From: Mycolicibacterium flavescens
GTDB lineage: Bacteria > Actinomycetota > Actinomycetes > Mycobacteriales > Mycobacteriaceae
NCBI RefSeq assembly: GCF_001722335.1
Contig: NZ_MIHA01000001.1
Span: 310,001-374,000 of the forward strand
Direction: 5' to 3'
DNA length: 64,000 nucleotides
The translations under genes and the position numbers were made by a program. Positions 37,329 to 45,741 of this stretch are shown one piece after another; the first letter of the stretch is position 1; every line of letters starts with the position of its first letter. A model generated the notes under the pieces. The model was not told the DNA's origin and made no database searches. It saw nothing but the letters and a program-made list of their open reading frames with translations.

Positions 37329-38975
37329 GTGACCACCCAGTTCACCGTCGCGGCCGCCGCCGACACCGTCGCCGCCACGATCGGCGACCGGGAGTTCATC
37401 GTCCAGGGCGACCGGCGCTACACCTACGCCCAGGTGGTCGAACGGTCGAACCGGCTGGCGGCGTTCCTGCACAGCCGGGGACTGGGCTGCCACGTCGAGC
37501 GCTCGCAACTGTCCGGCCACGAGGTCGGCCAGGACCTGCTGGGCATCTACGCCTACAACGGCCCGGAGTACATCGAGGGGATGCTCGGTTCGTGGCGGGC
37601 CCGCGTTGCGCCGTTCAATGTCAACTACCGCTACGTCAAGAACGAATTGCACTACCTGCTCAACGATTCCGACGCGAGCGCGCTGCTGTACCACGCAGCG
37701 TTCGCGCCGCGCGTGGCCGAAGTGCTGCCGGATCTGCCCAACCTGCGGGTGCTGATCCAGATCGCCGACGACTCCGGCAACGACCTGCTCGACGGCGCCG
37801 TCGACTACGAATCGATCGTCGGGTCGGGCACTGCGGTGCTGCCGCCGATCGAGCCGTCCCCCGACGACCTCTACGTGCTGTACACCGGCGGCACGACGGG
37901 GATGCCGAAGGGCGTGCTGTGGCGTCAGCACGACATCTTCATGACCTCGTTCGGCGGCCGCAACATGGCCACCGGCGAACTGATCACCTCGCTCGACGAC
38001 ATCGCCAAGCGGGTCGCGGAAGGCCCCGGCACGAAGATCCTGACGCTGCCACCGCTCATGCACGGCGCCGCGCAGTGGGCGGCGATGACCGCGCTGACCA
38101 CGGGGCAGACCATCGTGTTCATGGCCAACCCCGGCAGCCTCGATGCCGACGAGGTGGTACGCACGGTCGAGCGGGAGAAGGCGCTCGTGGTGCAGGTGGT
38201 CGGCGATGCGGTGGCGCGACCGCTGGCCGACGCGATCGAGCGCAGCTCGGCCGACCTGTCGTCGCTCGCGGTGATCGCCAACGGCGGCGCGCTGCTCACC
38301 CCGACCGCGAAGCAACGCCTGATCGACGTCAAGCCCGGCCTCATCGTGATGGACGGTGTCGGCTCCTCGGAGACCGGCATCCAGATGAACCACATGTCCG
38401 CACCGGGTGCGGTCTCGACCGGCAAGTTCAACGCGGGGCCCGACACCTTCGTCGCCGCAGAGGATCTCAGTGCGATCCTCGAACCCGGCCACGACGGCAT
38501 CGGGTGGCTGGCACAGCGCGGCTTCGTGCCGCTGGGTTACAAGGGTGACGCGGACAAGACCGCCAAGACGTTCCCGGTCATCGACGGCGTGCGCTACTCG
38601 ATCCCCGGTGACCGCGCCCGCCACCAGGCCGACGGGTCCATCGAACTGCTGGGCCGCGATTCGGTCACCATCAACTCCGGCGGCGAGAAGATCTTCGTCG
38701 AGGAGGTCGAGACCGCGCTGCTGTCGCATCCGGCAGTCGCGGACGTCGTGGTGTCGGGCCGGCCCAGCGAGCGGTGGGGGCAGGAGGTCGTCGCGGTGGT
38801 CGCGCTGACCCCGGGCGCCTCTGCCGAAGCGCAGGAGCTGATCGACCACGCAGCTGAATCGATTGCCCGCTACAAACTTCCGAAAGCGGTCGTGTTCCGG
38901 CCGACGATCGAGCGCAGCCCGGCGGGCAAGGCCGACTACCGGTGGGCACGCGAACAGGCGATCAGCGAGGCCTGA
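37329..38975 (+). CDS. Acyl-CoA synthetase (FadD/AMP-binding family)
   Basis: A 548-residue adenylate-forming ligase. P-loop TGGTTGMPKGVLWR, the A4/A5 segments LPPLMHGAAQWAAM and DGVGSSETG, A7-A8 region GDRARHQADGSIELLGRDS, and the catalytic-lysine end SPAGKADYRWA. It forms an acyl-CoA from a free acid and ATP. The insertion GCHVERSQLSGHEVGQDL after residue 50 is also seen in the second synthetase of this island (HRERADLQNWECGQDR), marking both as one subfamily. GTG start at 37329, 14 bp after the thioesterase. Confidence 0.92.
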   Translation: MTTQFTVAAAADTVAATIGDREFIVQGDRRYTYAQVVERSNRLAAFLHSRGLGCHVERSQLSGHEVGQDLLGIYAYNGPEYIEGMLGSWRARVAPFNVNYRYVKNELHYLLNDSDASALLYHAAFAPRVAEVLPDLPNLRVLIQIADDSGNDLLDGAVDYESIVGSGTAVLPPIEPSPDDLYVLYTGGTTGMPKGVLWRQHDIFMTSFGGRNMATGELITSLDDIAKRVAEGPGTKILTLPPLMHGAAQWAAMTALTTGQTIVFMANPGSLDADEVVRTVEREKALVVQVVGDAVARPLADAIERSSADLSSLAVIANGGALLTPTAKQRLIDVKPGLIVMDGVGSSETGIQMNHMSAPGAVSTGKFNAGPDTFVAAEDLSAILEPGHDGIGWLAQRGFVPLGYKGDADKTAKTFPVIDGVRYSIPGDRARHQADGSIELLGRDSVTINSGGEKIFVEEVETALLSHPAVADVVVSGRPSERWGQEVVAVVALTPGASAEAQELIDHAAESIARYKLPKAVVFRPTIERSPAGKADYRWAREQAISEA

Positions 38976-39023
38976 CCCCCCGAGCGGGGAATGCGGTGCC
39001 CGTCACACCTGTTGTGCACAGGC

Positions 39024-39893
39024 ATGCAACTCGGATACCACGTACCCATATTCGAAATCGACGGCGGAACGCCCGCGATCGCCGCTGAGCTCGCCCGTGT
39101 CGGCGAGGCCGCGGAAGCGTCCGGGGCGACCTGGTTGTCGTTCATGGACCACTTCTTCCAGATCGAACCCACCGGGCTGCCCGCGCAGGCGAACATGCTC
39201 GAGGGTTATACGTCCCTGGGCTTCATGGCCGCCCACACCTCGACGCTGCAGCTGAGCCTGCTCGTCACCGGGGTCACATACCGGCACCCCGGGCTGCTCG
39301 CCAAGACCGTGACGACGCTCGACGTGCTCTCCGGGGGACGCACATGGTTGGGCATCGGTGCGGCGTGGTTCGAGCGCGAACACGTCGGGCTCGGGGTGCC
39401 GTACCCGCCCGTCGCCGAGCGGTTCGAGCGGCTCGAGGAGGCGCTGCAGATCTGCGCGCAGATGTGGGATCCCGCCGACAACGGCCCGTACCGCGGTAAG
39501 CACTACGAGCTGGCGGAGACACTGTGTAGTCCGCAGCCGATCAGCCGACCGAAAGTGATGATCGGCGGCGGCGGTGAACGCAAGACCCTGCGCCTGGTGG
39601 CGCAGTACGGCGACGCGTGCAACCTGTTCGGCACCCCGGACGAGATCGCCCACAAACTCGAGGTACTGCGTCGGCACTGCGACACGGTCGGGCGCGACTT
39701 CGACGACATCCGCGTCACGATCCTCGACCACGACGGGCCCACGCCGGGGTCCACCGACGACTACGTCCGCAAGATGGCCGCATACGCGAAGGTCGGTGTG
39801 GACACGGTGATCGTCATGCCGCCGGGCGGTTCGCCGGCGGCGTGGATCGACGGCATCGCCGCGGTGGTTCCGCAACTGGCCGACCTCGGCTGA
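39024..39893 (+). CDS. F420-dependent LLM-class oxidoreductase (TIGR03560-like)
   Basis: A 289-residue luciferase-like enzyme: GYHVPIFEIDGGTPAIAAEL, GATWLSFMDHFFQIEP, LLVTGVTYRHPGLLAKTVTTLD, SGGRTWLGIGAAWFEREH and PKVMIGGGGERKTLRLVAQY are the ordered family strands. It is the last gene of the Rieske operon. ATG at 39024 gives MQLGYHVP, the usual start; an upstream in-frame ATG at 38991 lacks family support. Probably an F420- or FMN-dependent dehydrogenase or monooxygenase. Confidence 0.87.
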   Translation: MQLGYHVPIFEIDGGTPAIAAELARVGEAAEASGATWLSFMDHFFQIEPTGLPAQANMLEGYTSLGFMAAHTSTLQLSLLVTGVTYRHPGLLAKTVTTLDVLSGGRTWLGIGAAWFEREHVGLGVPYPPVAERFERLEEALQICAQMWDPADNGPYRGKHYELAETLCSPQPISRPKVMIGGGGERKTLRLVAQYGDACNLFGTPDEIAHKLEVLRRHCDTVGRDFDDIRVTILDHDGPTPGSTDDYVRKMAAYAKVGVDTVIVMPPGGSPAAWIDGIAAVVPQLADLG

Positions 39894-39914
39894 TCGGCGC
39901 CTGATCGCTTCGTT

Positions 39915-39975
39915 CGCCAAATAACGTTCCCGGCCCCGATTGGCCGCGAACCACAGCCAGGAACGCTATTTCGCG
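39915..39975. repeat. Intergenic inverted repeat after the Rieske operon
   Basis: CGCCAAATAACGTTCC (39915-39930) and GGAACGCTATTTCGCG (39960-39975) are reverse complements at most positions, with a GC-rich centre. It lies between the LLM stop and the next promoter and could end the Rieske operon transcript. It resembles dispersed mycobacterial intergenic elements in style. Confidence 0.5.
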
Positions 39976-39998
39976 ACACCCGGCGCCCCGAATTGGAT

Positions 39999-40015
39999 AC
40001 TGTCGTGCTTACAGT
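39999..40015. promoter_or_regulatory. Island operator, near-perfect copy
   Basis: ACTGTCG-TGC-TTACAGT matches 12 of 14 arm positions, 26 bp before the SDR ATG at 40041. Confidence 0.65.
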
Positions 40016-40040
40016 GGGCCATTCGAAAGGAAGGGTGCAG

Positions 40041-40826
40041 ATGACGGAGCGGCGCAGGATCGTGGTGGTCGGTGCGGGTTCGGGTATTGGGGCGGCGGTC
40101 GCGACGCATTTCCACGACCGCGGCGATCACGTGCTGGCGGTCGACGTACGCGAGATGTCGACACCCGCTTCCGAATACGCCCGCTGCGACCTGCGCGATC
40201 CGGCGAGCATCCGCGATCTGCTCGACGGAATCGGGTCCGGCTGGGACATGCTGGCACACGTCGCGGGCGTGCCCGGCACCGCACCGGCCGCCGACGTCCT
40301 CAAGGTCAACTACCTCGGCATGCGCCTGGTCGCCGAGGGCATGCTGCCGCTGCTGCGCCACGGCGGATCCATCGTCGCCGTCGCCTCCACCGCCGCGCTC
40401 GGATGGGACCAGCGCCTCGACACGCTGGCCGGACTGCTCGACCTGACCGACCCTGACGCCGTCGAGCGCTGGCAGTCCGAACAGGATCCCGACTATCCCG
40501 TGTACAGCACCTCCAAGCAGGCCGTCCTCCTCTACGCCAAGCGCCTGGCCGGCCCCGCGTGGACCAAGTACGGGGTGCGCGTCAACACGGTCAGCCCGGG
40601 CCCCGTGGAGACCCCGATCCTCACCGACTTCGAGCAGACCATGGGCAAGGACGTCCTGGACATGTGCAAGGCCACCGTCGGCCGCCACGCGTGCGTCGAC
40701 GACATCGTGCCGGCGATCGCGTTCCTCGGCTCCCCGGCGGCGCAGTGGATCACCGGACAGGATCTGCAGGTCGACGCCGGGTTCATCAGCTCGATGACCG
40801 CCGGCACTCCTATCCAGCTGGTATAG
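40041..40826 (+). CDS. Short-chain dehydrogenase (3-alpha-HSD / carbonyl-reductase-like)
   Basis: A 261-residue SDR with VVVGAGSGIGAAVATHF at the nucleotide loop, HVAGVPG as NAG equivalent, Ser in VAVASTAALGWDQ and Tyr-Lys in VYSTSKQAVLLYAKR. The long loop after the catalytic Ser (LDTLAGLLDLTDPDAVERW) is typical of the 3-alpha-hydroxysteroid dehydrogenase/carbonyl reductase group. ATG at 40041 after AAAGGAAGGG; a frame extension upstream overlaps the operator and is rejected. Likely monocistronic, or read through into the P450 gene 58 bp downstream, which has its own operator. Confidence 0.88.
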   Translation: MTERRRIVVVGAGSGIGAAVATHFHDRGDHVLAVDVREMSTPASEYARCDLRDPASIRDLLDGIGSGWDMLAHVAGVPGTAPAADVLKVNYLGMRLVAEGMLPLLRHGGSIVAVASTAALGWDQRLDTLAGLLDLTDPDAVERWQSEQDPDYPVYSTSKQAVLLYAKRLAGPAWTKYGVRVNTVSPGPVETPILTDFEQTMGKDVLDMCKATVGRHACVDDIVPAIAFLGSPAAQWITGQDLQVDAGFISSMTAGTPIQLV

Positions 40827-40829
40827 ACT

Positions 40830-40846
40830 ACTGTAATCTTTACAGT
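40830..40846. promoter_or_regulatory. Island operator, perfect copy
   Basis: ACTGTAA-TCT-TTACAGT, a perfect dyad 38 bp before the GTG of the P450 gene and immediately after the SDR stop codon. Confidence 0.8.
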
Positions 40847-40884
40847 AAGTAACCGCAGGACGGATCGAACGGCTGGAGATATCG

Positions 40885-42093
40885 GTGGAAAGCCCCGTTC
40901 AGGACGTCGCCTCCGACGAGGCGGCCGATCTGCTTCGTGACCCCTATCCCTTCTTCGCCAAGAAGCGACGCGAGACCGGCGGCGTGTTCCGCGGCAGCGT
41001 CATGGACTGGTCGCAGGCGCCGGACGCCATGCCGGAAAACCTCTACGCCGCGGTCTCATTCGATGCGGTGAACCGGGTCTTCCGCGACGGCAAGGTGTTC
41101 AACTCGCACATCTACGACAACACCATCGGGCTGTTCATCGGTCCGACGATCCTGGCCATGGAGGGCAAGAAACACTGGGACCACCGCAACCTGGTGTCCT
41201 CGGCGTTCAAGTCGAAGTCGTTGGCGCGCTGGGAACCCGAGGTGGTCCGCCCCGTGGTCACCGCGCTGATCGACGAGTTCGTCGAAGACGGGCGCGCGGA
41301 CCTGGTGCGTGACTTCACCTTCGAGTTCCCGACCCGGGTCATCTCCAAGCTGCTGGGCCTGCCCGAGGACGACCTGCCGTGGTTCCGCAAGCGGGCGGTC
41401 GAACTGATCAGCTACCACGTCCGGTACAAGCGTGCGTTCGAGGCGTCCGCAGCGCTCAAGGACTACTTCCTCGACCAGATCGAACAGCGCAGATCCAAGC
41501 CGACCGAGGACATCATCGGCGATCTGGTCAGCGCCGAGATCGACGGCGAGAAACTCAGCGACGAGTCGATCTTCTCGTTCCTGCGCCTGCTGCTGCCCGC
41601 CGGCCTGGAAACCACCTACCGGTCATCGGGAAATCTCCTGTACCTGTTGCTGACCCATCGCGATCAGTTCGCCGCCGTGCAGAACGATCGGGACCTGATT
41701 CCCGCCGCCATCGAAGAGGGACTGCGCTTCGAGACGCCACTGACCACCGTGCAGCGCTATGCGACCGAGGAGACCGAACTGGAGGGCGTCACGCTCCCCC
41801 GAGGTTCGGTGATCGACGTGTGCATCGGGTCGGCGAACCGCGACGAGAACCGGTGGGAGCGGTCCGAGGAATTCGACATCTTCCGTAAACGGGTGCCCCA
41901 CATTTCCTTTGCCGCCGGCGAACACACCTGCATGGGTCTGCACCTGGCCCGGATGGAGACCCGGGTCGCGGTGGAATGCCTGCTCGACCGGATCACCAAC
42001 ATCGAACTGATCCCCGACGACAATCCCCACATCGCGGGCCAGCCGTTCCGCTCACCCACCGCGCTGCCGGTGACCTTCGATCCCGTCGGCTGA
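40885..42093 (+). CDS. Cytochrome P450
   Basis: A 402-residue class I bacterial P450. The I-helix region LLPAGLETTYRSSGN has Glu-Thr in place of the usual Asp/Glu-Thr pair and so is intact; the K-helix ExxR is EEGLRFE; the haem loop is FAAGEHTCMG. N-terminus SPVQDVASDEAADLLRDPYPFFAKK. Start GTG 40885. Redox partners are not in the window. It is followed after 3 bp by a TetR gene, so regulator and P450 are co-transcribed from an operator-bearing promoter, giving feedback control. Substrate unknown. Confidence 0.92.
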   Translation: MESPVQDVASDEAADLLRDPYPFFAKKRRETGGVFRGSVMDWSQAPDAMPENLYAAVSFDAVNRVFRDGKVFNSHIYDNTIGLFIGPTILAMEGKKHWDHRNLVSSAFKSKSLARWEPEVVRPVVTALIDEFVEDGRADLVRDFTFEFPTRVISKLLGLPEDDLPWFRKRAVELISYHVRYKRAFEASAALKDYFLDQIEQRRSKPTEDIIGDLVSAEIDGEKLSDESIFSFLRLLLPAGLETTYRSSGNLLYLLLTHRDQFAAVQNDRDLIPAAIEEGLRFETPLTTVQRYATEETELEGVTLPRGSVIDVCIGSANRDENRWERSEEFDIFRKRVPHISFAAGEHTCMGLHLARMETRVAVECLLDRITNIELIPDDNPHIAGQPFRSPTALPVTFDPVG

Positions 42094-42096
42094 CAG

Positions 42097-42726
42097 GTGC
42101 CCAACCCCGCCCGTCAGCGCCGCGGCCGCGGGTCGATCAGCGCTGAGGAGATCCTCAACGGTGCAATGGAAGTCGCGGCCGAGGTGTCGATCGACCAGAT
42201 GAGCATGCCGCAGCTGGCCAAACACCTCGGCGTCGGTGTCACCAGCATCTACTGGTACTTCCGGCGCAAGGACGATCTGCTCGACGCGATGACCGACCGC
42301 GCGCTGGAACGGTTCGAGTTCACCGTGCCGACGATCGCCGCGTCGAACTGGCGAGAGTCGTTGCGCGACCATGCGTTGACGATGCGTCGACGGTTCCGCG
42401 CAGACCCGATCCTGTGTGACCTGGTGCTCATCCGCGGGCAGTACGGTCACCGCGCGATGCACGGCGCGTTGCAGAAACTCGAACAACCGATCCGGGCGCT
42501 GATCGAAGCCGGGTTGAGTCCCGAACAGGCCGTCGACACCTACGGCGCGATCTCGGTGCACATCCGCGGATCGGTGGTCCTCGAACGACTCCAGGACAAG
42601 ACCGAGGGCTTTCCCAAGCAGGGCACCGGCGGCAACCGCTACATCGGGTTCGCCGACGACACCGACTTCGGCTACATCCTCGACAGCATCCTCGACCACG
42701 CCGAGGACATCATCCGCGCGGCGTAG
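42097..42726 (+). CDS. TetR-family regulator A of the catabolic island
   Basis: A 209-residue TetR protein. HTH: EEILNGAMEVAAEVSIDQM then LAKHLGVGVTSIYWYFRRKD (about residues 17-62). Its recognition helix and following strand are the same as those of the TetR at 60936 (HLGVGVTSIYWYF), and both share the block DPILCDL(V/I)LIR further on. It is transcribed with the P450 from an island operator, so it is a good candidate for the operator-binding repressor. GTG start at 42097. It overlaps the convergent aldehyde dehydrogenase by 17 bp. Confidence 0.9.
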   Translation: MPNPARQRRGRGSISAEEILNGAMEVAAEVSIDQMSMPQLAKHLGVGVTSIYWYFRRKDDLLDAMTDRALERFEFTVPTIAASNWRESLRDHALTMRRRFRADPILCDLVLIRGQYGHRAMHGALQKLEQPIRALIEAGLSPEQAVDTYGAISVHIRGSVVLERLQDKTEGFPKQGTGGNRYIGFADDTDFGYILDSILDHAEDIIRAA

Positions 42727-44272
42727 CCTCTGTCCGCGGTGCCCGGTAGGCCACCGTCTTGGCCTCCAGGTACTGCTCGAAACCTTCCACACCGCACTGT
42801 CTTCCGACACCGCTGTTCTTGAAGCCGCCGAACGGCGCGTCGGCGCCGTAGTACATACCGCCGTTGACGCCGAACGCGCCTGCGCGGATCCGTCCGGCGA
42901 TCCCCATCGCGCGCTCGTGCGAGCGCGACGACACCGCACCGGCCAACCCGTAGGCGCTGTCGTTGGCGATGCGCACGGCTTCGTCGTCGTCGTCGAACGG
43001 CAGCATCACCAGCACCGGGCCGAACACCTCCTGCTGTGCGATGGCGGCGCTGTTGTCGACGCCGACGACCACTGTCGGCGCGACGTAGTGGCCGTCGGCG
43101 AGGTGGTCCGGCAGGTCCGCGACCGGGCCACCGCCCGCGACGATCTCGGCGCCGTCGTCGCGCGCCTGCGCCAGCGCGTCGAGCACCCGCTGCTTCTGTG
43201 CGGCGCTGATCACCGGTCCGACAAGGGTTTCCGGGTCGAGCGGGTCGCCGACGGGTATCGCTTGGTACGCGGCGGTGACGGTGGCGACCGCGTCGTCGAA
43301 CAGCGATCGGTGTACCAGCATGCGGGTGGTGGCCGCGCACGCCTGCCCGGCGTGGACGCAGACGCCGACAGCCGAACCGAGGATCGCCGCCGGTGGTGCG
43401 TCGTCGAGCACGATCGACACCGATTTGCCGCCCAGTTCCAGGAACATCCGCTTCATGGTGTCGGCGCCGCGGCGCATCAGCTGCTTGCCGACAGCCGTCG
43501 ACCCGGTGAACGAGACCATGTCGACCCGCGGGTCGGTGCCCAGCAGGCCGGCCACCTCGTTGGACGGGGTGGGCACGACATTGACCACCCCCGGCGGGAT
43601 GTCGGTGCGCTCGGCGATCAACCGGCCCAGCCGGGTCGCGTTCCACGGCGTGTTCGGATCGGGTTTGAGCACAACGGTGTTCCCGGTGGCCAGGGCCGGA
43701 CCGAGCTTGTTGAGGGTCACTTCGATCGGGAAGTTCGACGGGGTGATGGCCGCGACCACACCGACCGGTTCCTTGACGACGGTGCGCACGTTGCGCTCGC
43801 CGAACAGTCCGCCACCGTCGAGCGTGCGTGTCCAGTCGTAATCGAGCATGAGCCGCGCTGGGAACCGCAAAGCATCGGCCAGCGGCCAATCCAGTTGTGC
43901 GGAAGCGGTCGTCATGGCCGGGCAGCCGACCTCGGCGATCAACTCCTCGCGCAGGTCGTCGTGTTCGGCCTCGATCGCGGCCTGCAACTGGTCCAGACAG
44001 CGTGCGCGAAGGCGGCGGTCGGTGGCCCAGTCGGTGGCGTCGAAGGCGCGCCGCGCCGCGACGATGGCCCGGTCCATGTCCTCGGCACCGGCGGCCGCGG
44101 TGGCGCCGAGCAGACGACCGGTCGCGGGACTGAAGTTGTCGAACAGCTCCCCCGAAGCCGCGTCCGCGAGTTCACCGTCGATCAGCATCCGGGACTCGGC
44201 GCGTCGTCCCGCGCGGACGCCGACGTCGACGCTGGTCTCGGTCCGTTCTTGCGAATTCCTGCCGGAACCCAT
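42710..44272 (-). CDS. NAD(P)-dependent aldehyde dehydrogenase
   Basis: A 520-residue ALDH. Catalytic Cys in HAGQACAATTR, general-base Glu in LELGGKS, cofactor loop FTGSTAVGK and the ITPSNFPIEVTLNK / LKPDPNTPW segments are intact. It oxidises an aldehyde to the acid, fitting alcohol-aldehyde-acid steps before CoA activation. ATG 44272 lies 39 bp from a perfect island operator in a divergent promoter shared with the CoA-transferase gene. Its 3' end runs 17 bp into the TetR gene. Confidence 0.92.
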   Translation of the reverse strand: MGSGRNSQERTETSVDVGVRAGRRAESRMLIDGELADAASGELFDNFSPATGRLLGATAAAGAEDMDRAIVAARRAFDATDWATDRRLRARCLDQLQAAIEAEHDDLREELIAEVGCPAMTTASAQLDWPLADALRFPARLMLDYDWTRTLDGGGLFGERNVRTVVKEPVGVVAAITPSNFPIEVTLNKLGPALATGNTVVLKPDPNTPWNATRLGRLIAERTDIPPGVVNVVPTPSNEVAGLLGTDPRVDMVSFTGSTAVGKQLMRRGADTMKRMFLELGGKSVSIVLDDAPPAAILGSAVGVCVHAGQACAATTRMLVHRSLFDDAVATVTAAYQAIPVGDPLDPETLVGPVISAAQKQRVLDALAQARDDGAEIVAGGGPVADLPDHLADGHYVAPTVVVGVDNSAAIAQQEVFGPVLVMLPFDDDDEAVRIANDSAYGLAGAVSSRSHERAMGIAGRIRAGAFGVNGGMYYGADAPFGGFKNSGVGRQCGVEGFEQYLEAKTVAYRAPRTEATPRG

Positions 44273-44310
44273 GCGGCCACCTCGTAGAATCGGACGTTGC
44301 GGGACGACTA

Positions 44311-44327
44311 ACTGTAATTCTTACAGT
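44311..44327. promoter_or_regulatory. Island operator, perfect copy
   Basis: ACTGTAA-TTC-TTACAGT between the divergent aldehyde dehydrogenase (39 bp) and CoA-transferase (44 bp) starts. Confidence 0.8.
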
Positions 44328-44370
44328 AAGTTGATACAACACGTGGTGTCGCTGCTGCGGAGGAGCCGAT

Positions 44371-45597
44371 TTGGTCAAGGTCATGGAGGGCGTGCGCGTT
44401 CTCGAGGTCGCCCAGTTCACGTTCGTGCCTGCGGCGGGGGCGATCCTCGCCGACTGGGGTGCCGACGTCATCAAGGTCGAGCATCCGGTGCGCGGCGACA
44501 CCCAGCGCGGCTTCATCAACATGGGCGGTTTCCAACTGGACCCGAACCGGCACCCGCTGATCGAGCACCCCAACCGCGGCAAGCGCAGCATCGGCATCGA
44601 CGTCTCGACACCCGAGGGTCAGGAGGTGCTCTACGAGATCGCCAAGACCGCCGATGTGTTCCTGACCAACTACATGCCCGCTCAGCGGCAGAAGAACAAG
44701 TTCGACGTCGAGCACATCCGCGCGGTGAACCCGAACATCATCTACGCACGGGGCAGCGCCTACGGCGACAAGGGACCCGAGCGCGACACCGGCGGGTTCG
44801 ACGGCACCGCGTTCTGGACCCGCAGCGGCGTCGGCCACGCCCTGACCCCAGAGGAGATCGGCGGCGCACTGTCGCAGGGCATTCCGGCGTTCGGCGACTC
44901 GATCGGCGGCATGAACATCGCCGGCGGGATCTCGGCGGCGCTGTTTCACCGCGAGCGCACCGGCGAAGCCGTCGAACTCGACGTGTCGCTGCTGAGCACC
45001 GCGTGGTGGGCCGCGGGCGCGAGCGTGACCCAGGGCATGGAGACCGGCGAGACCATGCGCTCGCTGATGCCGGACGCGACCGGCCCGAGCGTGAACCCGT
45101 TCATGGCCAACTACCTGACCTCCGACGGCGGCACGATCAACCTGTGCATCGTCAGCCCGACCGGATACATCCGTGATGCGTTCGAGCATCTGGAGCTGCC
45201 GGAACTCGCCGACGACCCGCGCTTCTGCGATGTGATGCCGTTGATCGAGAACGCCGCTGCCGCAGCCGAACTGATCCGGGAGAAGATCCGCAGCAAGCCG
45301 TTCGAGTATTGGCGTCAACGGTTGAAGACGATGCGGGGCCAGTGGGCGCCGTTCCAGAGCCTGCTCGATCTCGCCACCGACGACCAGGCGCTCGCCAACG
45401 ACATGGTCGTCGAGGTGGAGGCGGCCGACGGCGGCGAACCGTTCAAGGTGGTCCGCGGCCCGGTGCAGTTCAACCACGAGCCGCTGGAGACGACGCGTGC
45501 ACCGCAGGCCAGCGAGCACACCGAGCTGGTGCTGATGGACATCGGGATGGACTGGGACCGCATCGAGGCGCTGAAGGACAAGGGCGCCATCGCTTGA
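44371..45597 (+). CDS. CaiB/BaiF family CoA-transferase
   Basis: A 408-residue class III CoA-transferase: VLEVAQFTFVPAAGAILADWGADVIKVE at the N-terminus (shown by its parts ADWGADVIKVEHP and NRGKRSIGIDV), catalytic Asp in FGDSIGGMNIAGG and the C-terminal VRGPVQFNHEPLETTRAPQ. It moves CoA between two carboxylic acids, sparing ATP, and would load a pathway acid from succinyl-CoA or another thioester. The start is TTG at 44371, supported by GGAGGAG seven bases before it; the next in-frame ATG lies four codons on. Under an island operator. Confidence 0.9.
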   Translation: MVKVMEGVRVLEVAQFTFVPAAGAILADWGADVIKVEHPVRGDTQRGFINMGGFQLDPNRHPLIEHPNRGKRSIGIDVSTPEGQEVLYEIAKTADVFLTNYMPAQRQKNKFDVEHIRAVNPNIIYARGSAYGDKGPERDTGGFDGTAFWTRSGVGHALTPEEIGGALSQGIPAFGDSIGGMNIAGGISAALFHRERTGEAVELDVSLLSTAWWAAGASVTQGMETGETMRSLMPDATGPSVNPFMANYLTSDGGTINLCIVSPTGYIRDAFEHLELPELADDPRFCDVMPLIENAAAAAELIREKIRSKPFEYWRQRLKTMRGQWAPFQSLLDLATDDQALANDMVVEVEAADGGEPFKVVRGPVQFNHEPLETTRAPQASEHTELVLMDIGMDWDRIEALKDKGAIA

Positions 45598-45610
45598 CCT
45601 CCCCTGTTGG

Positions 45611-45738
45611 CGCGAGCGTGCGTGTCTGCACACGAAACACCGCGCCACAACAGCATTTTGCGCACGCTGGGCGCCCCGCGAGCGTGCGCAAAGTGGCGAG
45701 GATGTGTGGCGTGTCGGCATCAGACACGCACGCTCGCG
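45611..45738. repeat. Nested intergenic inverted repeats (GAGCGTGCG type)
   Basis: The 144-bp gap between convergent genes is almost all repeat. The outer arms CGCGAGCGTGCGTGTCTG (45611-45628) and its perfect reverse complement (45721-45738) enclose an inner perfect 12-bp pair TTTGCGCACGCT (45658-45669) / AGCGTGCGCAAA (45680-45691). Probably a dispersed element that ends transcription from both sides. Related copies lie at 49150, 51991 and 61679. Confidence 0.7.
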
Positions 45739-45741
45739 GAA

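Noticed and set aside
45611..45738. CRISPR-like repeats
   Set aside because: The units are inverted, not direct, with no regular spacers and no cas genes.
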